The notes beneath the pieces were generated by a model that saw only the letters and a list, made by a program, of their open reading frames with translations, was not told the DNA's origin and did not search any database. DNA of 33,738 nucleotides. It comes from Caulobacter sp. HMWF025 (GTDB lineage Bacteria > Pseudomonadota > Alphaproteobacteria > Caulobacterales > Caulobacteraceae). This document shows, one piece after another, positions 22,918-30,698 of this stretch. The number at the start of each line of letters is the position of its first letter. Position 1 is the stretch's first letter. The stretch covers positions 28,678 through 62,415 of the forward strand of contig NZ_QAII01000156.1 in assembly GCF_003060965.1 (NCBI RefSeq). Reading direction: 5' to 3'. The position numbers and the translations under genes are program-made.

Positions 22918-25782
22918 CTAGCCCCTCGGCGTTGTTCCGGCCGGCTTGGCTGCACGGAAACGGTCCTTCATCTTGGCCACCCAGCCACCGAAGGCCTCGT
23001 TGTCAGCCGTCACCCGACTGAAGTCAGCGCTGGAAAGCGATTCGACGTTCAGGCCGGACAGCGCCACACGCAGGCCTTCGGGGTTGGCCGCGCTTTCGAC
23101 AAATCCCGAATAGCGCTGACGAAGCCGGCCGAGGGCCACATTGTCGCCGGCCAGGCTATAGGCCACACCGGCCCGCAGGAGGCGCGCCTCTTCGCCCATC
23201 GCCAGGGTCCCCTGGCCGCGCCAGCGGTCGCCGAGCGCCTTTTCATATAGCGAACCGGCCACGGGCCAGGTCCGCTGCTTCCAGGCGATGTCGGCGCGCA
23301 GGTCCTGAACGTCGCGGCTGTTGTCCTTCTCGACCAGCTCGAGCGCCGCATCATAGCGGCCGAGCCCCATATAGGCCCGGGCAGTCGCCAGGCGACGCTC
23401 GCTGTTCAGGGCCGCCGGCAGGATGGTCGTACGGGTCTCGTTGATGGTCTGCAGCGCACTCTCGGGCTGCTTGTTCATCAGATAGATCCAGGCCAGATCC
23501 GTGGCGACCTGGGCCTTGGGCACGCCGTTGAGCCGGTTCTCGACCTGGTACTTCAGCAACTTGGCCGCATCATCGAGCAGGTCGACATCCACCAGGCGCC
23601 GAACCAGGTTGCGCACCATCTGGTCCCCGTCAGCCCCGATGGGGGTGAGTTCCTGGAAGTCGTAGAACATCCCGACCGCCTGGATCGGCTGCATCCCGTC
23701 AGCAAGGCCGTCGAGGAACAGGGCCCGGAAGGCCGTGTTCAGGTCATTGCGCAGCGCAATCGCCTCAGGCCGGTCCGACTGGGTTGTGCCGGCCGAGCGC
23801 AGCACATCCAGGGCCTCGCGATAGCGGCCCTGGTCAATATAGAGCTTGCCCAGCCCGCGAATGGTTTCGAGTTCGACCCCGTCGCCCCGCCAGCGGTAGC
23901 GCAACTGGTTCAGTTCCGCTGCAGCCGTTGCCGCATCGATCTGGCCCCTGGCAAGGCGGATCTGGGTCGCATGCAGCTGGGCCGGCGTGGCCAGACGGTC
24001 AATCGGAGCCTTGGCAATGGCCTGGAACATCCGCAGGGCCCGCATCTTCTCGCCCTTGGCCTCGAAGATCCGCGCCTGGGTCAAACGGATGGCCAACTGG
24101 TCCTCGACCGGAACCTTGGGCTGGGCCAGGGCCTCGCCGACCAGTCGGGCCGCACCGCCGAGGTCACCGACCCCGAGGGCCGCATCGGCCTGGGCGTGCA
24201 GGAACCGCGCGCGCCAGAGCGGCGGAAACAGCTCCAGCGCCCGTCCACCGCCCGTGAATTTCTCACGGGCCTCGGCCCATTCTCCCCCGCGGGCGGCGAT
24301 GTAGCCGCGCCACTGGGCACTGGACGGGTCATCGGACAGGACAGGCGACGCAAAATCACTTTCGGCCTCGGCCAGGCGATTGGCCATGACGCGCGCCACG
24401 CCCCGCAGGCCGCGAAACTCGGCATCGCCCATCAGGGTCTGGTGCTTGCGGGCCGCAGCGTTCAGAACGCCGATCGCCTCATAGGCCATGCCCGAACCGA
24501 CCAGAAAACGGGCCAGGGCCATCCGGGCCCCGATGTCGCCGTTCTTGTCCTCGCCCTCACCCGCAGCGGGTATCGCCCCCTGCAGCGCGTTGTAGCGGGC
24601 CAGAAAGCCCCCGGAACCGGTCTTGGGCCAGTTCTCGAGATCCACCAGGGCCGGCATGGCCATCGGCTGGGGCGCACCAGCGGCCGCGACCTCCGGCGGC
24701 GTCGCGGCGGAAACCGGCGACAGGACCAGACCTTTGGGGCGGCCGATGCGCAGCAGGTCGCCCTCGCTGGAGACCATCAGGTCGTCCGCATAGGTTTCCG
24801 CTGCCAGCCCCTGCGCCGAGGGCAGGAGCGCCATCTCGACATATTCACGGCGGGACGGCAGTCCTTTGGACGGTGCCAGGGCCGGCGCGACCAGCAGTCG
24901 GTCACCGACCGCAGGATCGGCGACCCATACGGCGCGCGTAACGCCGGCCAGAACAGCGGTCAGGGTCGCAGGATTGGCCGTCTCGTCCCGCGCCACACGG
25001 ACTGGATCCGGAGTCGGCTGTGATCCTGCCCCCAGGCTGATCGTCCAGAGCCCGCCCAACCCCTCGGCATAATAGGGCGTACCGGCCGGCGTGACGATCC
25101 GCAGCGCGGTATAGTCGCTTCCCTTGAAGACCTGCAGCTTGCTGTAGTGCGGACTGGACGCCGGAAGCTTCGAGATATCGAGCCGCGCGGGCGTATCGAA
25201 AACGACCCAGACGGCCTCGCCGCGCCGGAAGACCGCGGCTCCGGCGGGAGCCGCCCAGTTGAACGCGATCTGGACCTGGGAGCCGGACTTCTCGAACCCG
25301 GCCTTGACGACTCCGCCCGGCGGCATCGGATTGGGGCGACCGACCGGCGCCGCAGGCGCTTCACCTGGAGCCGCCGCCGCCATGGCCCCGGCCTTGGCGT
25401 AGATATTGACGAAGTCAGAGCCGTCCGCGTTGCCGGTCCTTGCATCCGCGTCATCGGCGAGGTTCAGCACAATCTCGAGCGCGCCGCCGACATGCCGGGC
25501 CTGAGCCGACTTGACCCAGCGCGGCGGGGACAAGCCCAGAACGGTCATGTCCGGATTGGCGTCGCGACTGAAGCGCAGGGTCAGGACCTGCCCCTCGCGC
25601 CTGGCCGTCATGCGACCACCGCCCAGGAACTCGACCCGCGAGAACTCGGCAGCCTGGGCAACACGGACGATCAGGCCGCCCCGCGCCACGGCCACGGGAC
25701 CGGCAGCCTGGACCGACGGAACCGCAACACTGGCGATGCAGACCGCCGCGACGCCGGATCGCAGGAGCGTGCGTAGACTCAT
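22918..25782 (-). CDS. Large secreted TPR-like protein at the end of the fliL-fliM operon
   Basis: This 954-residue protein starts at ATG 25782 with a signal peptide (LLRSGVAAVCIASVAVPSVQA). Residues of about 27-330 are beta-rich and include two AMIN-like stretches (VAQAAEFSRVEFLGGGRM; GSQVQIAFNWAAPAGAAVF). From about residue 420 to the end it is helical and alanine-rich with TPR-like units such as ARMALARFLVGSGMAYEAIGVLN, GRYREALDVLRSAGTTQSD and ATARAYMGLGRYDAALELVE. The start is 7 nt after the motE stop, so it belongs to the fliL-fliM-pflI-motE unit. It is therefore probably a periplasmic scaffold linked to the flagellar motor, or to its placement, through protein and peptidoglycan contacts; this is inferred from context. 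I know no assigned function. The frame runs upstream to 25905 without similarity and overlaps motE. Confidence 0.85.
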   Translation of the reverse strand: MSLRTLLRSGVAAVCIASVAVPSVQAAGPVAVARGGLIVRVAQAAEFSRVEFLGGGRMTARREGQVLTLRFSRDANPDMTVLGLSPPRWVKSAQARHVGGALEIVLNLADDADARTGNADGSDFVNIYAKAGAMAAAAPGEAPAAPVGRPNPMPPGGVVKAGFEKSGSQVQIAFNWAAPAGAAVFRRGEAVWVVFDTPARLDISKLPASSPHYSKLQVFKGSDYTALRIVTPAGTPYYAEGLGGLWTISLGAGSQPTPDPVRVARDETANPATLTAVLAGVTRAVWVADPAVGDRLLVAPALAPSKGLPSRREYVEMALLPSAQGLAAETYADDLMVSSEGDLLRIGRPKGLVLSPVSAATPPEVAAAGAPQPMAMPALVDLENWPKTGSGGFLARYNALQGAIPAAGEGEDKNGDIGARMALARFLVGSGMAYEAIGVLNAAARKHQTLMGDAEFRGLRGVARVMANRLAEAESDFASPVLSDDPSSAQWRGYIAARGGEWAEAREKFTGGGRALELFPPLWRARFLHAQADAALGVGDLGGAARLVGEALAQPKVPVEDQLAIRLTQARIFEAKGEKMRALRMFQAIAKAPIDRLATPAQLHATQIRLARGQIDAATAAAELNQLRYRWRGDGVELETIRGLGKLYIDQGRYREALDVLRSAGTTQSDRPEAIALRNDLNTAFRALFLDGLADGMQPIQAVGMFYDFQELTPIGADGDQMVRNLVRRLVDVDLLDDAAKLLKYQVENRLNGVPKAQVATDLAWIYLMNKQPESALQTINETRTTILPAALNSERRLATARAYMGLGRYDAALELVEKDNSRDVQDLRADIAWKQRTWPVAGSLYEKALGDRWRGQGTLAMGEEARLLRAGVAYSLAGDNVALGRLRQRYSGFVESAANPEGLRVALSGLNVESLSSADFSRVTADNEAFGGWVAKMKDRFRAAKPAGTTPRG

Positions 25783-25789
25783 CGCTGCC

Positions 25790-26557
25790 CTAGCCTGACT
25801 TCTTCGGCGACGCACCGGCCAGAGCACCGGCGTCCGCCGTCTTGCCCGCAGCGGTCCCGCCGTCGGCGACGGCGGCCTTGCCCTTGGTGATGGCGTCACC
25901 CGCAAAGCGGTTGGCGAGCTTCTCGGTCAGGACCTTGGCATCCGTCGGCGCCATGTTCGCCAGGATCAGGGCCAGGGTCCGCTCCTTCATCTTGGCGGCG
26001 ATCGGCACGCGGACCGCATCGTCAAGGATCGTCATCCGCGCTGCGGCGTCCTTGGGCTTCATGCCCGAGAACACCGTCACCATCCGGTCGACCTCGGCCG
26101 ACTTCTGGGAGTCGGCCTGCCCCAGCAGCCCCTGGATGTCGCCCTTCAGGCCGTTCAGGGATTTGACCTTCGCATCGAGCTTGGCCTCAGCTGCGGCCAG
26201 CAACTGGAGTTGCACGTCAATGTCCTGCTCGCGCTGGTCCAACTGACCGCGACGGGCACCGAGGCTCTGCAGGATCCGCAGTTCGGCCGGCGACAGGCCG
26301 GCCTCGCGGGCCAGGTCGGTCGCCGTCGGAGCGCAAACCTTCGGCATGGCGGCCGACGCAGCCGGGGCCTTGGGAGCCGGCTTCTGGGCCGCCCCTTCGC
26401 CGGCAGCGCCCTCTCCGGCCTTGCCGGTGCCTTCGGCAAAAGCCCGCGCGCCACTGATCATCTCGGGCAGCGACCGCGCGCCGGCCAGGGCATTGACCGC
26501 CAGGACACCGCCGACGGCGATGCCCACGAGCGGCAGAATGCGGGGAATGTTCTTCAT
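25790..26557 (-). CDS. motE: MotE-family flagellar protein
   Basis: This 255-residue protein has an N-terminal membrane anchor or signal (ILPLVGIAVGGVLAVNALAG), an Ala/Gly/Pro-rich linker and a coiled coil (QLDQREQDIDVQLQLLAAAEAKLDAKVKSLNG). A MgtE-N-like helical domain follows (MKPKDAAARMTILDD; LILANMAPTDAKVLTEKLANR). The same layout is seen in MotE of Sinorhizobium, a periplasmic chaperone that targets the motor protein MotC to the membrane. Its ATG overlaps the stop of the preceding pflI-like gene (ATGA), so the two are translationally coupled. No MotC gene lies in the window, so the client protein here may be different. The name is a family name; activity is inferred. Confidence 0.82.
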   Translation of the reverse strand: MKNIPRILPLVGIAVGGVLAVNALAGARSLPEMISGARAFAEGTGKAGEGAAGEGAAQKPAPKAPAASAAMPKVCAPTATDLAREAGLSPAELRILQSLGARRGQLDQREQDIDVQLQLLAAAEAKLDAKVKSLNGLKGDIQGLLGQADSQKSAEVDRMVTVFSGMKPKDAAARMTILDDAVRVPIAAKMKERTLALILANMAPTDAKVLTEKLANRFAGDAITKGKAAVADGGTAAGKTADAGALAGASPKKSG

Positions 26558-27132
26558 CGCCGGGCTCTGAAACTGGAACCGGGGCCGGGTGGATCCACCG
26601 GCCCCTCAAAAAGGTCATCATCAACCCGGGCGCGTGAACGCGGGGTTTCCTTGGGTGGAGACGGCTTCGGCGCTGCCGGCCGTGCGACGGGCTCACCCGC
26701 CGGCCGCATCGCCTTGGCAGCGGGCTTCGCCCGGGCCTCACGCTCCAGAAGCCGCTCGAAATCCTCGGCCTTCAGCCGACGTTCGGATTGCAGGGGTGAC
26801 TCGGCAGGCTCCGGACGCGCACGCGGCGCTGTCGGCGGCGGCGGCGTGACGACGGGGCGGTTCAGGGCTTCGTCCAGCCGGGCCGCCAGGGCCGTAGCCC
26901 GCGCGATGCGGTCAGCCAGGGATTCAGAAGCCTCATCGGTGGCCGCGCGCAGGTCAGCCAACCCCTGCTCTGCCCGGGCAGCGGCCTGATCGAGATCGGC
27001 AACGGCCTTGGCGAACCCGGCATGACTGTCGCGCAGGGCCTCGAGGCGACGCTCGAGGCGCCAACCAAAGCCCAGGGCCACGATCAGCAGGACCGCGAGA
27101 AGCAGGTTGAGGGCGACCGCGACCAGGCTCAT
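26554..27132 (-). CDS. pflI: Flagellar placement protein PflI-like (DUF6468)
   Basis: This 192-residue bitopic membrane protein has a single N-terminal span (VALNLLLAVLLIVALGFGW). A coiled coil of about 70 residues follows (RRLEALRDSHAGFAKAVADL onward), then a proline-rich tail with runs such as PVVTPPPPTAPRARPEP. This layout, and the position between fliM and motE, matches PflI of C. crescentus, a polar protein needed for correct flagellar positioning. It overlaps fliM upstream and motE downstream, each by ATGA, so fliM, pflI and motE should be made together. The proline-rich region is low in conservation and rich in charged residues. The homology call rests on architecture and gene order that I recall, not on a search. 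Confidence 0.82.
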   Translation of the reverse strand: MSLVAVALNLLLAVLLIVALGFGWRLERRLEALRDSHAGFAKAVADLDQAAARAEQGLADLRAATDEASESLADRIARATALAARLDEALNRPVVTPPPPTAPRARPEPAESPLQSERRLKAEDFERLLEREARAKPAAKAMRPAGEPVARPAAPKPSPPKETPRSRARVDDDLFEGPVDPPGPGSSFRARR

Positions 27133-28274
27133 TTCAGCTTCTGCACCGCTTTCTTGGCCGCCGGGGTCAGCGGAGCCTCGGCGCGGACCGCGATCGAATG
27201 GTTGCGACGCCCCATCCGTCCGCGCGTCAGCGGGATGGCCCCCGCACGCAGTTCCACCAGACTTTCGGGCGTGGCGTTCAGCATCAGGGTGTCGCCGACC
27301 TTGAGATCCAGCACCCGCGACAGGGGCAGCTGCTGCTCGTCGAGAACGGCCCGAACTTCCATCTGGGTCGTCCAGAGCTCGGTGGCCAGGTGACCTTCCC
27401 AGATGTTGTCGCGGCCGAACTTCTCGCCCATGAACTGCTGCAGCAGCATCTTGCGGATGGGCTCGAGCGTCGCATAGGGCAGCAGCAGCTCGATGCGGCC
27501 GCCACGGTCTTCCATGTCGATCCGCAGCTTGACCAGGATGGCGGCGTTGGCCGGTCGCGCGATGGCGGCAAAGCGCGGATTGGTCTCCAGCCGGTCCAGC
27601 GAGAAATTGACCGGATGCAGCGGCTCGAACGCGCTTTTCAGGTCATGCAGGACGACCTCGATCATCCGCTGCACCAGCACCCGCTCGATGGTGGTGTAGG
27701 GACGACCTTCGATGCGCATCGCGGCCGTGCCGCGGCGTCCGCCCAGCAGCACGTCGACGATCGAATAGATCAGGTTGGAGTCGACGGTCAGCAGGCCGTA
27801 ATTGTCGAGCTCCTCGGCCCGGAACACGGCCAGGATCGCCGGCAGCGGGATGGAGTTGAGATAGTCGCCGAAGCGGATCGAGCTGATGTTGTCGAGGCTC
27901 ACCTCGACGTTGTCGCTGGTGAAATTGCGCAGGCTCGTCGTCATCAACCGCACGAGGCGGTCAAAGACGATTTCGAGCATCGGCAGACGCTCGTAGCTGA
28001 CCAGGGCAGAGTTGATGATCGCCCTGATGCCGGTGCGGTCGTCCGCGCCGTCGCCTGAAAGGTCGAAGCCCAGCAGGCTGTCGATTTCGTCCTGATTGAG
28101 GATCCTTTCGGATCCCATCATGTCGCCGCCGCCGCCGTCGTCCCAGCCGCCGCCGCCCATGCCGCCGCTGAAGTCGCCGAACGCGTTGGCGCCGCCGGAC
28201 GCGTCCCCGCCCCCCGGAGGGTTCTCCGAGGCCCATTGCGCCATTGCGGCCTGATCGTCGATTTCGTCCGCCAT
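27129..28274 (-). CDS. fliM: Flagellar motor switch protein FliM
   Basis: This 381-residue protein of the C-ring switch binds CheY-P and sets the direction of rotation. The CheY-binding motif ILNQDEIDSLLGF lies at about residues 58-70 rather than at the very N-terminus. It is preceded by an extension rich in Gly, Asp and Ala with GGMGGGGWDDGGGGD. The middle domain follows (YERLPMLEIVFDRLVRL; FRAEELDNYGLLTVDSNLIYSIVDVLLGG) and then the C-terminal SpoA-like domain (LDLKVGDTLMLNATPESLVELRAG). It is the second gene of the operon, 30 nt after fliL, and overlaps pflI by 4 nt. Confidence 0.95.
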   Translation of the reverse strand: MADEIDDQAAMAQWASENPPGGGDASGGANAFGDFSGGMGGGGWDDGGGGDMMGSERILNQDEIDSLLGFDLSGDGADDRTGIRAIINSALVSYERLPMLEIVFDRLVRLMTTSLRNFTSDNVEVSLDNISSIRFGDYLNSIPLPAILAVFRAEELDNYGLLTVDSNLIYSIVDVLLGGRRGTAAMRIEGRPYTTIERVLVQRMIEVVLHDLKSAFEPLHPVNFSLDRLETNPRFAAIARPANAAILVKLRIDMEDRGGRIELLLPYATLEPIRKMLLQQFMGEKFGRDNIWEGHLATELWTTQMEVRAVLDEQQLPLSRVLDLKVGDTLMLNATPESLVELRAGAIPLTRGRMGRRNHSIAVRAEAPLTPAAKKAVQKLK

Positions 28275-28304
28275 GTTGGTTTGCCCAACCCGCGCCGCAG
28301 GGCG

Positions 28305-28931
28305 CTAGTTGATGAGCATCTCCTCAATCAGGACGGCATTCACCTTGGAGGGCGCGGCGACCAGATTGACCCGGCGCAGCAGTTCGACCCGGAGCTGGTA
28401 GGCTCCCTGGCTGCCGTTCAGGTCTTCCGGCCTCAGTTCGCGCAGGAACGTCTGGAACATGTCCGACAGTCTGGGCAGATTCGGGGTCAACGCCTCGGCG
28501 GTTTCCTGGTCCGGCAGTTCGAAGGTGAGCTTAAGCTTGAGGAAGGTCGTCTTGCCGTCGGCCGTCTGCATGTTCACGACGATGTCGGGCAGGGTGTAGA
28601 ACACGATCCCGTCCGGCCCCTCCTTGATCACCGGAGCCCCGGCCGCCCCTTCAGCGCCCTTCTCACCGCCGCCGTGACCGCCCTCCTCCTTCTTCTTTTC
28701 CTTCTTTTCCTTCTTCTCCTTGCCGTGTTCCTCGGCACCCTTTTCGCCATGGGCGGCGGGCTTGGGCTTCAGCAGGAAAAAGGCCGCAGCGCCGCCGCCA
28801 CCCAGCAGGAGGACGCCGGCCGCCGCCGCGATCAGGATGATGGGTGGCTTCTTCTTGGCGGGGGCTTCGCCGTCTTCAGCACCCTCTTCGCCCTCGGGGG
28901 CGGGAGCTTCCTTCGGGGGTTTCTTGGCCAC
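28305..28931 (-). CDS. fliL: Flagellar basal body-associated protein FliL
   Basis: This 208-residue protein has a charged cytoplasmic N-terminus (KKPPKEAPAPEGEEGAEDG), one membrane span (PIILIAAAAGVLLLGGGG, about 30-48) and a low-complexity Lys/Glu/Gly linker. The periplasmic FliL domain has YTLPDIVVNMQTADGKTTFLKLKL and the C-terminal RELRPEDL. FliL surrounds the stator-rotor interface and supports torque. The frame begins at GTG 28931 with AAGGA upstream (about 9 nt), and the GTG is followed by AKKPP, as is usual for FliL. It opens the operon fliL-fliM-pflI-motE-TPR and faces flgF across a shared regulatory region with a CtrA-like half-site. Confidence 0.94.
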   Translation of the reverse strand: MAKKPPKEAPAPEGEEGAEDGEAPAKKKPPIILIAAAAGVLLLGGGGAAAFFLLKPKPAAHGEKGAEEHGKEKKEKKEKKKEEGGHGGGEKGAEGAAGAPVIKEGPDGIVFYTLPDIVVNMQTADGKTTFLKLKLTFELPDQETAEALTPNLPRLSDMFQTFLRELRPEDLNGSQGAYQLRVELLRRVNLVAAPSKVNAVLIEEMLIN

Positions 28932-28975
28932 GCGCGCGGTTCCTTGGAATCTATGCCCCTACTGATGCGCGAGCA

Positions 28976-28994
28976 TGGTTAACGATCTGTTTTA
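28976..28994 (-). promoter_or_regulatory. CtrA-like site upstream of fliL
   Basis: Read on the minus strand, the sequence is AAAACAGATCGTTAACCAT, i.e. AAAA-N7-TTAACCAT. It keeps the CtrA half-site TTAACCAT and the seven-base spacing, with the other half AAAA in place of TTAA. It lies about 45 nt before the fliL start. A further TTAA occurs at 29052-29055. Early flagellar operons in Caulobacter are CtrA targets, which fits; binding itself is inferred. Confidence 0.5.
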
Positions 28995-29091
28995 GAGGTC
29001 ATTTCGCCGCAGGCTGAATCTGCCCGGCAGACTCCGCCCAACAGCCCTCCGTTAACCTTGTTATTCGCTGATTTTACTCAGTTTTTTGACT

Positions 29092-29106
29092 TGGCCCGAA
29101 GGTTGC
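29092..29106 (+). promoter_or_regulatory. Sigma-54 promoter of the flgF operon
   Basis: TGGCCC-N5-TTGC (29092-29106) matches the sigma-54 consensus TGGCAC-N5-TTGC with a single change (A to C), keeping the -24 GG and -12 GC with correct spacing. Transcription would start near 29118, leaving a leader of about 37 nt before ATG 29155. Late flagellar operons such as flgF in Caulobacter depend on sigma-54 and the activator FlbD. A candidate FlbD-type element is TGCCCGGCAGACTCCGCC (about 29021-29038), some 55-70 bp upstream; that part is weak. Confidence 0.75.
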
Positions 29107-29154
29107 AGAGCCCTTAGCGGCGTAATTCTCGCGCCAGTCGTCCCGGTAATCGTC

Positions 29155-29892
29155 ATGGACAACGCCCTGTATGTAGGCCTTTCGCGGCAGCTGACCCTGC
29201 GCCGCGAGCTGGATATCGTGGCCAACAACATCGCCAATGCCAACACCACGGGCTTCAAGGCCGAGGAACTGATGGTCCGTACCGAGCCGGCGCGTCCGGC
29301 CCGGACGCTGGGCGGCTCCAACCCCGTCAAGTTTGTTCTCGATGACGGCGTGACCCGCGACTTCACCCAGGGCGCGATGACCAAGACCGGCGGCGATTTC
29401 GATCTCGCCATCGAGGGCCAGGGCTTCTTCAAGGTCCAGACGGCGGGCGGCGAGCGCTACACCCGCGACGGCCGCTTCACCACCAACCCGGAAGGCAAGC
29501 TCGTCACCCAGGGCGGGGCCCCGGTGCTGGATGAAGGCGGCGGCGAGATCCTGATCGATCCCAAGCTCGGGGCCGTCAGCATCGGCAAGGACGGCCTGGT
29601 CAGCCAGGGCCAGGTTCGGGTCGGCAAGATCGGCGTCGTCAGCACCCAGGACCTCTCGGCCCTGCGCAAGGACGGCGACAACCTGTATCGCAACGTCGCC
29701 AACGTCACGCTTCAGCCCGCCCCGAGCGCCGTCGTGCACCAGGGCATGCTGGAATCCTCCAACGTCCAGTCCGTGGTCCAGATCACCAAGCTGATCGAGG
29801 TGCAGCGCGCCTACGAGAGCATGGCCAAGATGATGGACAACACCGCCGAACTGACGCGCTCCGCCGTCGAGCGCCTCGGCAAAGTCAATTAA
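29155..29892 (+). CDS. flgF: Flagellar basal-body rod protein FlgF
   Basis: This 245-residue rod protein carries the family N-terminus MDNALYVGLSRQLTL with LDIVANNIANANTTGFKAEE, and the C-terminal IEVQRAYESMAKMMDNTAEL. Rod proteins are exported through the flagellar type III system and build the proximal rod through coiled-coil pairing of their two ends. I chose ATG 29155 because MDNALYVGLS is the usual start, although no clear Shine-Dalgarno lies upstream (CCGGTAATCGTC). The frame runs upstream to 29086, but that part includes the -24/-12 promoter and has no similarity. It is the first gene of flgF-flgG-flgA-flgH and is followed 13 nt later by flgG. Confidence 0.95.
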   Translation: MDNALYVGLSRQLTLRRELDIVANNIANANTTGFKAEELMVRTEPARPARTLGGSNPVKFVLDDGVTRDFTQGAMTKTGGDFDLAIEGQGFFKVQTAGGERYTRDGRFTTNPEGKLVTQGGAPVLDEGGGEILIDPKLGAVSIGKDGLVSQGQVRVGKIGVVSTQDLSALRKDGDNLYRNVANVTLQPAPSAVVHQGMLESSNVQSVVQITKLIEVQRAYESMAKMMDNTAELTRSAVERLGKVN

Positions 29893-29905
29893 GGGAACCT
29901 AGACC

Positions 29906-30694
29906 ATGCAAGCTCTGCGCACCGCCGCGTCCGGCATGTCGGCCCAACAGCTGAATGTCGAAGTGATCTCCAACAACATCGCCAACATGAACACGGTTGG
30001 CTTCAAGCGTCAGCGGGCCGAGTTCCAGGACCTGCTCTACCAGACCATCGAACGCGCCGGGGCCCAGTCCTCCAGCGACGGCAATGTCGTGCCGACGGGC
30101 GTCCAGGTCGGCGGCGGCGTCAAGGCCGGCTCGGTCTACCGGATCACCGAGCAGGGCACGCCGACCATGACCAACAACGAGCTGGACGTGGCCATCCAGG
30201 GCAAGGGCTACCTGCAGGTCCTGCTGCCCTCGGGCGAGACCGCCTATACCCGCGCCGGCAACTTCTCGACCAATGACCAGGGCCAGGTGGTCACCGAGGA
30301 CGGCTATGTCGTCCAGCCGGGCATCACCATCCCGCAGAACACCACGGCGATCACGATCGGCAAGACCGGTCTGGTGCAGGTGACCATCTCCGGTGCCGCC
30401 CAGCCCCAGACCGTGGGCCAGATCGAGCTGGCCAACTTCATGAACGAGGGCGGTCTCGAGGCGATCGGTGACAACCTGCTGATGGAAAGCGGGGCCTCCG
30501 GCTCGCCGAACATTGCCGCGCCCGGCCAGCCGGGCTTCGGCACCCTGCTGCAGAACTATACCGAGGCCAGCAACGTCGATTCGGTCAGCGAAATCACCGC
30601 CCTGATCGTCGCCCAGCGGGCCTACGAGATGAATTCGAAGGTCATCACCACCGCCGACCAGATGCTCCAGGCCACTTCGCAGCTGAGGTCATAG
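29906..30694 (+). CDS. flgG: Flagellar distal rod protein FlgG
   Basis: This 262-residue protein, typical of FlgG, forms the distal rod that passes through the P- and L-rings. Motifs are the N-terminal MQALRTAASGMSAQQLNVEV with ISNNIANMNTVGFKRQRAEF, the central YTRAGNFSTNDQGQVVTEDGY and the C-terminal SVSEITALIVAQRAYEMNSK. A ribosome binding site AAGGGAA lies 10-14 nt before ATG 29906. It is followed by flgA after 4 nt. FlgF and FlgG here are clearly homologous, an old duplication shared by flagellar systems. Confidence 0.97.
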   Translation: MQALRTAASGMSAQQLNVEVISNNIANMNTVGFKRQRAEFQDLLYQTIERAGAQSSSDGNVVPTGVQVGGGVKAGSVYRITEQGTPTMTNNELDVAIQGKGYLQVLLPSGETAYTRAGNFSTNDQGQVVTEDGYVVQPGITIPQNTTAITIGKTGLVQVTISGAAQPQTVGQIELANFMNEGGLEAIGDNLLMESGASGSPNIAAPGQPGFGTLLQNYTEASNVDSVSEITALIVAQRAYEMNSKVITTADQMLQATSQLRS

Positions 30695-30698
30695 GGTC

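Noticed and set aside
28140-28210. Repetitive GCC/GCCGCC tracts that look like a DNA repeat
   Set aside because: They encode the Gly-rich N-terminal extension of FliM and are explained by codon use.
28680-28740. CTTCTT/CTCCTT tract suggesting a simple-sequence repeat
   Set aside because: It encodes the Lys/Glu-rich linker of FliL. No clean unit repeat is present that would suggest phase variation.
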